Source of the DNA: Bacteroidia bacterium | GTDB taxonomy: Bacteria; Bacteroidota; Bacteroidia; UBA4408 | Assembly (NCBI GenBank): GCA_020845635.1 | Contig: JADLFI010000037.1 | Location: 62,001 to 126,000, forward strand | Direction of reading: 5' to 3' | Length of the DNA stretch: 64,000 bases | In this document: positions 1-9,224 of the stretch, in pieces | Position numbering within the stretch: position 1 is the first letter of the stretch | How the letters are laid out: every line of letters starts with the position of its first letter | Notes under the pieces: model-generated | The model's database searches: none | Told to the model about the DNA's origin: nothing | Seen by the model: only the letters and a program-made list of their open reading frames with translations | Translations under genes and position numbers: made by a program

Positions 1-103
1 GCTGATAAGAGTAAAAGAGATTTTACAAAATTTGGAAACTGCTACAGACAAATGCGAAGATGCTGCAAACGTTATTGAATCAATTATTGTAAAATACTCA
101 TAG
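1..103 (+). CDS. DUF47/PhoU-like phosphate transport regulator, C-terminal fragment
   Basis: The window opens inside a gene. Its last 33 codons are read from base 2 and end at a TAG at 101-103, just 6 bases before the PiT permease start. The visible residues (LIRVKEILQNLETATDKCED, then AANVIESIIVKYS) match the C-terminal helix of DUF47 proteins, PhoU-like helical-bundle partners of PiT permeases, which usually lie directly upstream of pit. The assignment rests on this short tail and on gene order; the body of the gene is outside the window. Confidence 0.7.
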   Translation, partial: LIRVKEILQNLETATDKCEDAANVIESIIVKYS

Positions 104-109
104 TACAAT

Positions 110-1555
110 ATGCATTTAGAATTACTAATTGTTATAATTTCCCTCGCGTTAATATTTGATTTTATTAATGGCTTTCATGATGCTGCCAATTCTATTGCTA
201 CGGTTGTATCCACCAAAGTACTTACTCCTTTTCAGGCAGTATTGTGGGCAGCTTCATTTAACATAGCTGCCTTTTGGGTGTTTGATATGAGCGTAGGAAA
301 CACCGTAGCTAAAACAGTTGATAATAATTATATTGATTTACTAGTTATTTTATCCGGATTAGTTGCCGCTATTATATGGAATTTACTTACTTGGTGGTTT
401 GGAATTCCTTCCTCCTCCTCGCATACTTTAATAGGTGGTTTTGCAGGTGCGGCCATAGCCCATGCAGGCTTCTCGGTAATTGAAATTGCTGAGATTACCA
501 AAATAGTTATATTTATTTTTTTAGCACCAATAATCGGTGGACTAATTGCAATCATTATTTCATTAATAACCATTTCCAGAAATGTGCTCATTAAGCTGCT
601 TATATTTTCAGGTATTACTCTTGGGGTATATTTCATGATGGATTATATGGTAAAATATCGCGACATGAAACCTATCATGAAATATATTATTACCACCACA
701 CTAAGTATTTTTACCCTTACTTATATATGGTATTACTTATTTAGAAGAAAAAAACAAACCGCTTCTGCTGAAAATAATATGTATCGAAAGTTACAGCTTG
801 TTTCATCAGCAGCATTCTCATTAGGACACGGTGGTGCAGACTCTCAAAAAGTAATGGGTATAATATGTGCTGCTTGTATGGTTTTTGGTAATTTGCATAG
901 AGACGGAAAAGTTGAAGGAGCTTTGCCTGAAATATTTAATGTGAAGGAAGTTCCTCAGATAGAATACACTGATAATACAGGAAAACTAAGAATTTTTAAA
1001 CCTTATTATAATGAAACTGAAATAATAAAAACATATTCTGAGGGCGGTAAGATTTTTGATGCTCAAAGCAGCGAAATTATTTTTGATCATAAACAAATTA
1101 ATCCATCGTACAAATATGCTGCTGTTTTTAATGATTATTTGGATAATGGTAAAATAAAAGAAGGATATAAATTAAAAACAAAAGTTCATTCCGATACTAT
1201 GCCTTTTTGGATAGCTATATCATGCTATATGGCCATAGGAATGGGAACTCTAATGGGGGGTTGGCGAATAGTAAAAACTATGGGTAACAAAATTACCAAG
1301 GTAACCCCGCTTGAAGGCGTATGTGCCGAAACTTCAGGAGCTTTAACTCTATTTACCGTATCGCAAATGGGTATTCCTGTTTCAACCACACATACTATTA
1401 CCGGGGCTATCATTGGCGTAGGAATTACCAAAAGAGTTTCGGCAGTAAGGTGGGGAATTACCGTGAATCTTCTTTGGGCATGGATTCTTACCATCCCAAT
1501 TTCAGGATTAATGGGTGGGATTGTATATTATATTGCAAGTACCTTTTTTAATTAA
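110..1555 (+). CDS. pit: Inorganic phosphate permease, PiT family
   Basis: A 481-residue inner-membrane symporter for phosphate. The first transmembrane region carries the PiT signature GFHDAANSIATVVSTKVLTP (about residues 21-40), and the inverted second half repeats it in the segment GVCAETSGALTLFTVSQMG with the PVSTTHTITGAIIGVG motif near the C-terminus. A hydrophilic stretch of roughly 140 residues (about 225-365) separates the two halves, a long insertion also seen in other Bacteroidota members. It follows the DUF47 gene by 6 bases, so the two are very probably co-transcribed and the DUF47 protein its regulatory partner. The start ATG is the first in frame after the upstream stop. Confidence 0.93.
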   Translation: MHLELLIVIISLALIFDFINGFHDAANSIATVVSTKVLTPFQAVLWAASFNIAAFWVFDMSVGNTVAKTVDNNYIDLLVILSGLVAAIIWNLLTWWFGIPSSSSHTLIGGFAGAAIAHAGFSVIEIAEITKIVIFIFLAPIIGGLIAIIISLITISRNVLIKLLIFSGITLGVYFMMDYMVKYRDMKPIMKYIITTTLSIFTLTYIWYYLFRRKKQTASAENNMYRKLQLVSSAAFSLGHGGADSQKVMGIICAACMVFGNLHRDGKVEGALPEIFNVKEVPQIEYTDNTGKLRIFKPYYNETEIIKTYSEGGKIFDAQSSEIIFDHKQINPSYKYAAVFNDYLDNGKIKEGYKLKTKVHSDTMPFWIAISCYMAIGMGTLMGGWRIVKTMGNKITKVTPLEGVCAETSGALTLFTVSQMGIPVSTTHTITGAIIGVGITKRVSAVRWGITVNLLWAWILTIPISGLMGGIVYYIASTFFN

Positions 1556-1990
1556 TTCTTCTTGCTTTTAGATTTATCTGAGGGGGTGGCTTATCTTCAT
1601 CAAAAGCCGGATTTATTAGATATAGAGGTTCTATACATATTTTCAAAAAAAAGGAATAAAAAGTGAATTGATAGGCTTATTAATAACTATATCATATTAT
1701 ATTATATATTTCGCCCTGCCAAATGCTCCTTGCTAGGAATTAGTTGGATAAAGAGGTTTCAAATCATAATTAATTCGCATAGTTAAGCTACCTATAAGCT
1801 ATGGCTAACAGAACGATGCTATGAAAGTGCAAAAAGTAAATGCGGAAAAGGAAAAACCATGAGCTTCAAAGAATATTAAGCACGCGTGAACAAAAGTTAA
1901 ACTAATTTTAATATAATTAGGCTAAATATGCCGTGAAACGTTTGAGGAAAGAGGAAAAAATAGATTCTCGTATAATACCAATTAAAACAA
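1556..1990. other. Non-coding stretch with possible decayed group II intron domain I
   Basis: No open frame of note lies between pit and the terminator. The part from about 1770 to 1970 looks structured: purine-rich single-stranded-like segments alternate with short stems, for example CTAATT...AATTAG at about 1901-1920, then a GTGAAACGTTTGAGGAAAG stretch near 1932-1950. The order of these elements resembles domain I of bacterial group II introns, but no 5' GUGYG boundary, domain V hairpin or reverse transcriptase frame is visible, so at most a degraded fragment is present. I recognise no tRNA, tmRNA, RNase P or SRP RNA here. The assignment is tentative. Confidence 0.3.
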
Positions 1991-2020
1991 AAAACGCCCG
2001 AACAATAATGCGGGCGTTTT
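1991..2020. terminator. Bidirectional intrinsic terminator between pit and secG
   Basis: A perfect inverted repeat with arms AAAACGCCCG and CGGGCGTTTT surrounds a 10-base loop. On the minus strand the hairpin is followed by a T-rich run, so it ends the miaB-to-secG operon 21 bases after the secG stop. The arms also supply a T-tract in the plus direction for transcripts from pit. Confidence 0.85.
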
Positions 2021-2041
2021 AAATTCTATATATATTTTTTA

Positions 2042-2404
2042 TTAGTTGGCCGGAGCAGGTTCTGCATTTTGAGGTTCGGCTCCTTCTGAAGGGGCAGCAG
2101 GCATTGGTGCAGGAGTTGAAGTTGGAGCATTATTAATACGATCGCGCAATTCAGTATCTTTAGCGGTGTTAGTACCGGTACTTGAGTTAGTTGCAAATGT
2201 TAATGCAATACATAATACAAACAAGGCTATTACTAAACCCCAAGTAATTTTCTCAATTAATTCTGAAGTTCTTTTTACGCCCATTACCTGATTAGAGGAT
2301 GAGAAATTTGAAGACAAACCGCCTCCTTTGCTATCTTGCACCAATACTACAAGAATTAATAGTATGGCAACAAGCATGGTTAAAAAAGTTAATAATCCTA
2401 TCAT
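2042..2404 (-). CDS. secG: Preprotein translocase subunit SecG
   Basis: A 120-residue inner-membrane subunit of the SecYEG channel. Two hydrophobic helices (about residues 3-22 and 53-72) flank the conserved cytoplasmic loop, which has the hallmark VLVQDSKGGGLSS followed by a run up to GVKRTSELIEKITW. The C-terminal 45 residues are Pro/Ala/Glu-rich and low-complexity, a common extension in Bacteroidota SecG. The ATG overlaps the stop of the upstream TPR gene in an ATGA arrangement, so the pair is translationally coupled. It is the last gene of the operon that begins with miaB. Confidence 0.93.
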   Translation of the reverse strand: MIGLLTFLTMLVAILLILVVLVQDSKGGGLSSNFSSSNQVMGVKRTSELIEKITWGLVIALFVLCIALTFATNSSTGTNTAKDTELRDRINNAPTSTPAPMPAAPSEGAEPQNAEPAPAN

Positions 2405-3567
2405 TTCGTTGTTTTATTATGTAATTGTTCCTTTAAAATTTTTATTTGGGTTGCAAATGTAGAATTATTTTTGGGATTTTTCAAACTTAAATTCTCATAT
2501 ATCTTAATTGCCTTTGCCAAATTACCTTGTTTTATATATATTTTGGCTAATGTTTCGGTAACAAACAAATCATTATCGGCCACGCTCTGCTTAGCCATAT
2601 TCACAGGATTGTAGAATTCTTGCTTGTTCGGTTTCTTCATTTGTGGCATCTTTTCTACAAAAGCATCTAAAATTTTCTTTTCTTGCTCCTTTTTATTATC
2701 TAAATTAGTTGGGTTTTCCTTAAATTCATTAGTTTCCTGTGTATTTTTACTTTCATCAGCCGATTCTTTTTGTAAGGACTTTAACCATTTAACAAAATTA
2801 CTACTTTCTTCTGTTTCAACTGTATGTGTATTTTCTTCAGGCTCCTGATAACTCGTTTCCTCAGAAACAGTATGATTAATATCTTCTGATGTAGTAGTAT
2901 TGTCCTCCGATTTCTCTTCAAACTCCTTTTGGTACAAAGATTCGGTAATGGCTAATTGTATTTCTTTCTCAAGCGGAACCTCAATAATATTTAGCTCTAA
3001 GGATTCTTTATCAGGCAAATAGCTTTTCTCAACAATATTTTCTTTCTCCATTTCAAGTTCAGAAATATTGTCTGGTTGGCTTTCAGTACTAGAAACTAAC
3101 TTTTCCTCCACAACAATATCTACTTCAGGTGCTTTGTCATCAATTACTGCTCCTTCTTTCGAGGCACTATCATTTTCTAATGAAACATCTGAATTTTCAA
3201 TTGGGGAGGGATTATTATCTTTATTTTCTTTCTCAGCTATTATATTCTCAATGGGTTGAGGTTCGGTTTTGTGAGTAATAATCGTTTCTTCTACGGGTTT
3301 GGGCACTAAGGATATTTCTTTGCCATATTTTTCATCAAATTTTTCAATTAGATTAAATAGTACTGTCCTGTTGGTAATATGGGCTGCTGCGGTGCGTATT
3401 TGTTTATCGGTATGAATACTATTGTGAGCTTTATATGCCCTTGCCGCCAATAAATGCGCCACTTGGAAATACGGAAACTCGTGTAACAATTCTTCAAGAA
3501 AAGGAATATCTGCCGGCTGTAACTCAGCAGGGTTTTTTACCAAATTTATAAACCTTTCCTTACTCAT
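2401..3567 (-). CDS. TPR-containing protein with acidic low-complexity middle
   Basis: A 388-residue protein of unknown function. The N-terminal 90 residues resemble helical regions of related Bacteroidota proteins encoded next to secG (ELLHEFPYFQVAHLLAARAY). Residues about 95-270 are strongly acidic, Glu/Ser/Thr-rich and repetitive, probably disordered. The C-terminus has one recognisable tetratricopeptide-type helical pair (DLFVTETLAKIYIKQGNLAK, then AIKIYENLSLKNP). There is no signal peptide or membrane segment, so it is likely cytoplasmic. It lies 4 bases after lptE and overlaps secG by 4 bases. A scaffold role in envelope biogenesis is only an inference from its neighbours. Confidence 0.75.
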   Translation of the reverse strand: MSKERFINLVKNPAELQPADIPFLEELLHEFPYFQVAHLLAARAYKAHNSIHTDKQIRTAAAHITNRTVLFNLIEKFDEKYGKEISLVPKPVEETIITHKTEPQPIENIIAEKENKDNNPSPIENSDVSLENDSASKEGAVIDDKAPEVDIVVEEKLVSSTESQPDNISELEMEKENIVEKSYLPDKESLELNIIEVPLEKEIQLAITESLYQKEFEEKSEDNTTTSEDINHTVSEETSYQEPEENTHTVETEESSNFVKWLKSLQKESADESKNTQETNEFKENPTNLDNKKEQEKKILDAFVEKMPQMKKPNKQEFYNPVNMAKQSVADNDLFVTETLAKIYIKQGNLAKAIKIYENLSLKNPKNNSTFATQIKILKEQLHNKTTK

Positions 3568-3571
3568 GCCT

Positions 3572-4105
3572 TTACCAATTAATTACTGCCTTATTAAAAA
3601 TATCTTGTACCAGTTGGTCGTTAATTTCCTTAATCAATCTATCTTCCTCGGCAGCCAATGTGCTGCTGGCCGGAAAATCTGCAAAACGTGTAAAGTTACT
3701 TTCAAAATTTTGTTTTTCGTTCATATTGTTAATAAACTTTACATTTACTGTTATTGTTAATCGGTTTTGAGCAGGTTGGTTAAAGCTATTGGCTCCCGCC
3801 CCCTGAATTGCAACAGGAGCCGAAGAATAAGAAGTAACACTACCTTCAAATTCTAAGTTACCGCTATTGGGGACAAAAGTTAAGTTGGTTTGCGACATAA
3901 AAATATCTTTTAATGCCTCAGTAAAAGATTGGCTGTAGGTGGGTTTAGCTAAAGGAGCATAACTCGGAAAGTATTGTATGGAAATGGTTTTAACCTCAGG
4001 GGCAATAGAAGCACCGGTAAAGGAATAATTTACCTTACATGCTGTTAAAGCAAGTATTACAAGAGCTATCAAAGAAGAAACTAATATGAAATGATATTTT
4101 TTCAC
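3572..4105 (-). CDS. lptE: LptE-family LPS assembly lipoprotein
   Basis: A 177-residue lipoprotein. The signal peptide ends in the lipobox LTAC, giving a lipidated Cys at about residue 23. The mature part has the KVNYSFTGASI and VKTISIQYFPSYAPL segments typical of the short Bacteroidota LptE, the plug partner of LptD in outer-membrane LPS insertion. Translation starts at a GTG that overlaps the TGA stop of the upstream regulator (GTGA). This start places the Lys-Lys of the signal peptide right at the N-terminus. The partner LptD is not in this window. Confidence 0.85.
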   Translation of the reverse strand: MKKYHFILVSSLIALVILALTACKVNYSFTGASIAPEVKTISIQYFPSYAPLAKPTYSQSFTEALKDIFMSQTNLTFVPNSGNLEFEGSVTSYSSAPVAIQGAGANSFNQPAQNRLTITVNVKFINNMNEKQNFESNFTRFADFPASSTLAAEEDRLIKEINDQLVQDIFNKAVINW

Positions 4106-5364
4106 TTATTCTTTTTTCTGATATTGTATTCATTAATTTTACGATACAAAGTACGTTCGGAAATTCCCAGTTCTTTCGCGGCATTTTTACGTTTCCCTTT
4201 GTTTTTTTCCAGGGCTTTGTGAATCAATTCAATCTCGCGCTCCTCTAACGACAATGATTCTTCGATAGGAATATCTATGGGATGATTCACTAAAGGTTGC
4301 TTTTCATGTATTGGTGGCGCCTTAATTATGGTAGTATTTTCAACCGGCATAGCATTAACTTCGCTATAAATTCTTTGAAAATAGTTATTGCTGTCATTTC
4401 CCAAAATATCAGGTAATTGACCACCATGCTGAATAATATTTACAACTAACTTTTTCAACTCTGCCAAATCGCGCTTCATATCAAACAATACTTTATACAA
4501 TAAGTCGCGTTCTGAAAAGTCGTTTCCACCCATTTGCTCATTTTTAAGTAGTACGGGAAAACCAGAACCAACGGCCGTTCCGGGAATCTCAGGCAAATAC
4601 TTTTTTAATGTTTCAGCATCAATCTCACGGTTTCGTTCAATAACTGAGATTTGTTCAGTAATATTTTTTAACTGTCGTACATTTCCTTGCCAATAATAAT
4701 TAATTAAAACTTGCTCCGCTTCGGGATTAAGTTTAATAATAGGCATTCTGTACTTGGCTGCGAAATCGGCTGCAAACTTACGCATCAGCAAGTATATATC
4801 CTGTTTACGTTCGCGCAAAGGCGGAACAACAATGGGAACCGTATTTAAGCGATAATAAAGGTCTTCGCGAAACTTATTTCTTTCAATAGCTTTAGGAATA
4901 TTTACATTTGTTGCGGCTACAACTCTAACATCTGTCTTTTGAACTTTTGACGATCCTACTTTAATAAACTCGCCACTTTCTAACACACGTAATAGGCGTG
5001 CTTGTGTAGCCATTGGCATTTCGGCTACTTCATCTAAGAAGATAGTCCCCCCGTTGGCCACTTCAAAATATCCTTTACGGGCTTCATGAGCACCTGTAAA
5101 ACTTCCTTTTTCATGACCAAACAATTCTGAATCTATTGTCCCTTCAGGTATAGCACCGCAGTTTACAGCAATGTAAGGGCCATGTTTGCGTGCTCCCAAA
5201 GTGTGAATGATTTGCGGAAAAACTTCTTTTCCGGAACCGCTCTCACCGGTTATCAATACGCTCAAATCGGTAGATGCTACCTGAGCGGCAATATCAATGG
5301 CGCGGTCTAACAATGGTGCGCTACCAATAATTCCAAAACGATTTTTAATATCTTGTATGGTCAT
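4102..5364 (-). CDS. Sigma-54 interacting AAA+ transcriptional regulator, Fis-type HTH, no receiver domain
   Basis: A 420-residue bacterial enhancer-binding protein. The AAA+ domain starts almost at the N-terminus: Walker A GESGSGKE at residues 40-47, the sigma-54 contact loop GSFTGA at 87-92 (canonical GAFTGA with Ala to Ser), and Walker B TIFLDE at 107-112. The C-terminus carries a Fis-type helix-turn-helix (KNAAKELGISERTLYRKI). There is no N-terminal receiver, GAF or PAS domain, so its activity must be set by level, partner proteins or the linker of about 100 residues before the HTH. It overlaps lptE and follows miaB by 10 bases. Targets are unknown. Confidence 0.9.
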   Translation of the reverse strand: MTIQDIKNRFGIIGSAPLLDRAIDIAAQVASTDLSVLITGESGSGKEVFPQIIHTLGARKHGPYIAVNCGAIPEGTIDSELFGHEKGSFTGAHEARKGYFEVANGGTIFLDEVAEMPMATQARLLRVLESGEFIKVGSSKVQKTDVRVVAATNVNIPKAIERNKFREDLYYRLNTVPIVVPPLRERKQDIYLLMRKFAADFAAKYRMPIIKLNPEAEQVLINYYWQGNVRQLKNITEQISVIERNREIDAETLKKYLPEIPGTAVGSGFPVLLKNEQMGGNDFSERDLLYKVLFDMKRDLAELKKLVVNIIQHGGQLPDILGNDSNNYFQRIYSEVNAMPVENTTIIKAPPIHEKQPLVNHPIDIPIEESLSLEEREIELIHKALEKNKGKRKNAAKELGISERTLYRKINEYNIRKKNK

Positions 5365-5374
5365 TTCTTTTAGT

Positions 5375-6805
5375 TTAGTTCACTACTTCTCCTATGAGCG
5401 TTGCAGAGGTACACGACTTGGCCAACACGTTAACATATTCGCCTTTTTTATGAGTTCCTTTAGGAAATACTACTGTTGTATTTTGAGAGTTTCTCCCATA
5501 AAGATGGTCTTCCGATTTCTTTGAGACTCCTTCAACAAGTACTTTATGCACTTTCCCAACCCCTTGTTTAGTGCGATATGCAGAGTGTTTTTGCTGCAAA
5601 TCTATAATCTCTTTTAATCTTCTCTTTTTTACTTCTTCCGGAACATCATCTTCAAACTTACGCTCTGCCAAAGTCTTAGGCCTTACGCTATATGCAAACA
5701 TATAGGCAAAATCGTACTTAATTTCCTCCATCAGTTTTAAAGTATCCTGATGTTCTTCTTCGGTTTCTGAGCAAAATCCGGTAATGCTATCGGTAGAAAC
5801 ACCACAGTCAGGAATAATTCTTCTGATCGCTGCAATACGGTTTAAGTACCACTCACGCGTATAACCACGGTTCATCATTTCCAAAATGCGGTTATTGCCC
5901 GACTGTACCGGTAAATGAATGTATTTACAAATATTCTCGTACTTGGCCATAGTATATAATACATCGTCATTCATATCCTTAGGGTGCGATGTACTGAAAC
6001 GAACTCTTAAATCGGGGTGAACCAAAGCCACCTTCTCAAGAAGTTGTGCAAAAGTTACAGCATGTTTTAATTCCTCAGGGCTTGGATTTTCTTTCTTCAA
6101 GCCTCCGCCAGTCCATAGATATGAATCAACATTTTGGCCTAATAATGTAACTTCGCGATAACCTTCATCAAATAAATTACGTGCCTCCTGTACGATAGAC
6201 TCCGGATCGCGGCTACGCTCACGTCCACGGGTAAAAGGTACTACGCAAAATGAACACATATTATCGCAACCACGTGTAATACTTATAAAGGCCGTAACAC
6301 CATTACTTTGTAAACGTACCGGTGAAATATCAGCATAGGTTTCCTCTTTCGATAAAATTACATTTACAGCCTTGCGCCCATCTTGTGCATTCTCCAAAAG
6401 ATTAGGTAAATCACGGTAAGCATCAGGCCCTACAACAATATCTACCAATTTCTCTTCTTCTAAGAATTTAGCTTTAATTCTTTCGGCCATACAGCCCAAA
6501 ACCCCAATAATTAATTCGGGTTTGGTTTTCTTTACTTTGCGGTAATCATTTAACCTTTGTCGAACTCGCTGCTCGGCATTGTCGCGAACAGCACAGGTAT
6601 TTACAAATATAACATCGGCCTTGCTTAACTCTGTGGTAGTTGAAAATCCTTTATCTTTTAATATGGAAGCTACAATTTCGCTATCTGAGAAATTCATGGC
6701 ACAACCATAGCTTTCTATATACAGTTTCTTCTCTGAAACACTATCGTCTGAATCAATATTTAATACCTCTCCCTGACGACTTTCATCAATAATTTTGTTT
6801 GTCAT
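5375..6805 (-). CDS. miaB: tRNA-2-methylthio-N6-dimethylallyladenosine synthase MiaB
   Basis: A 476-residue radical-SAM methylthiotransferase that adds the 2-methylthio group to i6A37 of tRNAs reading UNN codons. The N-terminal UPF0004 domain holds the three auxiliary cluster cysteines in [16 protein letters not shown] and GVLGCMAE. The radical-SAM CxxxCxxC motif is GCDNMCSFC, followed by RGRERSR, and a TRAM domain occupies the last 65 residues. About 25 residues precede the usual start of the family, a modest extension. It is the promoter-proximal gene of the operon running to secG. Confidence 0.95.
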   Translation of the reverse strand: MTNKIIDESRQGEVLNIDSDDSVSEKKLYIESYGCAMNFSDSEIVASILKDKGFSTTTELSKADVIFVNTCAVRDNAEQRVRQRLNDYRKVKKTKPELIIGVLGCMAERIKAKFLEEEKLVDIVVGPDAYRDLPNLLENAQDGRKAVNVILSKEETYADISPVRLQSNGVTAFISITRGCDNMCSFCVVPFTRGRERSRDPESIVQEARNLFDEGYREVTLLGQNVDSYLWTGGGLKKENPSPEELKHAVTFAQLLEKVALVHPDLRVRFSTSHPKDMNDDVLYTMAKYENICKYIHLPVQSGNNRILEMMNRGYTREWYLNRIAAIRRIIPDCGVSTDSITGFCSETEEEHQDTLKLMEEIKYDFAYMFAYSVRPKTLAERKFEDDVPEEVKKRRLKEIIDLQQKHSAYRTKQGVGKVHKVLVEGVSKKSEDHLYGRNSQNTTVVFPKGTHKKGEYVNVLAKSCTSATLIGEVVN

Positions 6806-7274
6806 TTTATAAAACGCCTTTAAATTGCATATCCTGCAAATTTACACCTTTTATTGAAGTATGACAAATTGACACTTAACAATTCTCTCCTGCTTAACTT
6901 TTTTTTAACCCATTTGCATAATGTCATACCGATAACCTTGTTGTTTTAAGTGCTATAGCTAAAATTTACTTGTTTTTACGACATCCCCTCGAGAACAATA
7001 AAATGAGTCACTATTGGAGATTATATTTTCTTGCTGCTTAACAGTTCAAAATCTTATCTCATATAATAAAGAAAAGCAAATTTCAAATAAGTTGTTACTA
7101 ATTGATTTAAATGAGCTGTACTTATATGGTGTCAGTAAAGCAAATAACAGCTACAGTTATTGTAAAATTTGCTGAAGTAAGGTTGTATTCATTTAAGGCC
7201 ATACAACTCAATAAATAACAATAATTGGTTTTGGCTTTATTGAAGATGATGGACATTATTTGAGTGAACACAAC
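6806..7274. other. Intergenic region between tilS and miaB
   Basis: Apart from the miaB promoter at its right-coordinate side relative to miaB, this 469-bp stretch holds no gene that can be supported. It is AT-rich, with a 35-codon frame at 7111-7218 that has no family features and no good initiation context. No hairpin with a T-tract was found beyond the tilS stop. Nothing else is recognised. Confidence 0.5.
6837..6868 (-). promoter_or_regulatory. Bacteroidota-type promoter for the miaB operon
   Basis: Read on the minus strand, a -33 TTTG (6868-6865) and a -7 TAAATTTG (6844-6837) are separated by 20 bp, which matches the phylum consensus TTTG / TAnnTTTG. The box ends 31 bases upstream of the miaB ATG, leaving a short leader. 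Confidence 0.65.
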
Positions 7275-8624
7275 TCAGGCATTGTTTATACAATGCTCTA
7301 CCCTTAAAATTCTTGTGGTGCATTTGTTAATCTTAAAAATTTCGGATACGCGCAGTCCAATTAACCAAATAACTTCGCCCGTGTGGTTACACAAAACATA
7401 GGTTTTGTTCTTAGAAAATTTATCAATTTTGGAGTCAATAAGAATATCACTTATTTTCTTATTGTTTTTCATCCCTAAAGGCTGCATAATATCCCCCTTT
7501 TTCCATAAGCGCAAAGTTAAAGGCCATTTAACTTTATCTGCATCAATAAAAGCCGTGTTTGAGTCGGCACTTTTATAATTACATTCAGACTCGGTGCTTA
7601 TTGTAAAACTCAACGATAAAGGGTTATCAATACGGAAAACATCTTCACTAATTTGAATTTCCTCTTCGGTATTAAACGCTACATTACTCTGTAATATCAA
7701 CTCATTGCGGTTATGTAATAAAATATGATCATTGCCATAAAAAATTTGCCCCGAGGAAGTAAGTGTTGCTTGCATAATTTGACTTATCTGTTCGGCCGTA
7801 AAACCTTTATCTTTTAGCCAAAAGAATAACAATGCCGATGCGTTTTTATAAGCAAGTAATTTCGTTATGTTTAAGGCTTGTCCCTGCGGATGTTTGCTGA
7901 CAAGGTCTTGCAATACTTGGCTTCCTAACTCGTTTAACAATTCACTGTCCATAGCTGCATATTGCATACTCTTTAATATTTGCTGTGCCGCATGGTTATG
8001 CAACTTGTCCCATATTGGGGTTAAATGGTGTCTTATTCTGTTTCTTAAATAATAATCCTCATGATTACTGCTATCGGTGCGGTATTCAATATGGTGTTGG
8101 TGGGCGTAGGCCTCAATTTCTTCTCTCCGGGCAAAGAGCAAAGGGCGTATAATATGCCCATTTTTAACAGGAATACCCCCTAAGCCTTTTATGCCGCTGC
8201 CTCGTATAAGATTAATAAAAAAAGTCTCCAAATTGTCATCGGCATGATGTGCAGTGGCAATGTAATCATAGCTATTCTCGGCCAACAGTTGTTCAAAATA
8301 TTTATACCTTAATTCGCGAGCCGCCATTTGTATAGAAACTTTGCTTTCCTTTGCTACACTTTGAGTATCAAACTCGGTATGATGTAAAACTATTTCATAT
8401 TGCTTACAAACCCTTTGCACCAAAAGCTCATCACCATCAGACTCAGAACCTCTTAGTCTATAGTTAATATGGGCTACTCCAAACGAAATACGACATAAAT
8501 GAAACAAGTGCAGCATTACCATACTATCAACACCTCCGCTTACCCCAAGCAAAACCTTACTATTGCCATTAAGCAGTTTATTATTGTTGATAAATTTCAG
8601 AAACTTTTCTTCAAGACTCATCAT
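7275..8624 (-). CDS. tilS: tRNA(Ile)-lysidine synthase TilS
   Basis: A 449-residue PP-loop ATPase that converts C34 of the CAU-anticodon tRNA-Ile to lysidine, an essential step for reading AUA. The ATP-binding SGGVDS motif is at residues 29-34, followed by the family segments INYRLRGSESDGDE, ATAHHADDNLETFF and RPLLFARREEIEAY. A C-terminal substrate-binding domain ends with the LRLWKKGDIMQPLGM region. The ATG overlaps the stop of the upstream small gene (ATGA), so the two are coupled. Confidence 0.95.
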   Translation of the reverse strand: MMSLEEKFLKFINNNKLLNGNSKVLLGVSGGVDSMVMLHLFHLCRISFGVAHINYRLRGSESDGDELLVQRVCKQYEIVLHHTEFDTQSVAKESKVSIQMAARELRYKYFEQLLAENSYDYIATAHHADDNLETFFINLIRGSGIKGLGGIPVKNGHIIRPLLFARREEIEAYAHQHHIEYRTDSSNHEDYYLRNRIRHHLTPIWDKLHNHAAQQILKSMQYAAMDSELLNELGSQVLQDLVSKHPQGQALNITKLLAYKNASALLFFWLKDKGFTAEQISQIMQATLTSSGQIFYGNDHILLHNRNELILQSNVAFNTEEEIQISEDVFRIDNPLSLSFTISTESECNYKSADSNTAFIDADKVKWPLTLRLWKKGDIMQPLGMKNNKKISDILIDSKIDKFSKNKTYVLCNHTGEVIWLIGLRVSEIFKINKCTTRILRVEHCINNA

Positions 8625-9001
8625 TTATTATTTTTCAAATTATCGCGACTAATCATTTTGGTCATAACCTTCTGAAAAGCCCTGTATATAATCATTTCAG
8701 TTACTACACGTACATAACTTTTGTTGGAGCTGTAGCGCAATTTTTTGTTCAGTGCATTTTCACTAATATCTACTTTATATATTACCCTTGCAAATCGTTG
8801 CGGGTTGTGTTGTATCATGTCGAACAAATAAGGCTCTAAGTACTCTAATAACTGTTGGTATGCACTTTCAGGATTTCCCTCAAAAACAAGTAAATCATCA
8901 TCAATCCCAATATCTTTTTTTAGTTGTAAAAAAGTTTCAGCAATAATGGCCAACCTTTTCTCGTAAGGGGTTTGCAATAGCAAAGCTTCGGTTTCGTTCA
9001 A
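8621..9001 (-). CDS. Conserved-looking hypothetical protein upstream of tilS
   Basis: A 126-residue soluble protein with no family that I recognise. It looks helical and mixed-charge, with no signal peptide or membrane segment (for example ESAYQQLLEYLEPYLFDM and YVRVVTEMIIYRAFQKVMTK). The only upstream in-frame start is a TTG at 9001; the first in-frame ATG would discard about half the protein, so TTG is preferred. The 4-base overlap with tilS argues that it is a real, co-translated gene. Confidence 0.65.
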   Translation of the reverse strand: MNETEALLLQTPYEKRLAIIAETFLQLKKDIGIDDDLLVFEGNPESAYQQLLEYLEPYLFDMIQHNPQRFARVIYKVDISENALNKKLRYSSNKSYVRVVTEMIIYRAFQKVMTKMISRDNLKNNK

Positions 9002-9195
9002 AGTGTTTTGGTATTATATAGGTTTTGTAAAAATATAAAAAGAAAAAACATTACATATCATTTTTATTTAAGAAGTACAATTCCCATATTTATTTTTAAG
9101 CTCCACGAAACATTGGTAATACGCATATATTTGAGAAGATATATACGGCAAATCATAAAATGTTTGTTCAATTAGTATTACATTTTGTAATTGCT

Positions 9196-9203
9196 TATAT
9201 TTG
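9196..9203 (+). promoter_or_regulatory. Candidate -7 box of the deoC cluster
   Basis: TATATTTG matches the -7 consensus TAnnTTTG and ends 21 bases before the deoC ATG at 9225. No well-spaced -33 TTTG is obvious. The box overlaps a potential TTG start at 9201, which supports initiation at the downstream ATG. Confidence 0.45.
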
Positions 9204-9224
9204 GCAGTTAATCATAAATTATAT

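Noticed and set aside
7111-7218. 35-codon frame in the tilS-miaB gap
   Set aside because: No family features, no promoter or overlap with a neighbour, and composition like the surrounding non-coding DNA.
9201-9224. TTG extension of deoC by 8 codons
   Set aside because: The TTG overlaps a -7 promoter box, and the ATG at 9225 gives a normal N-terminus.
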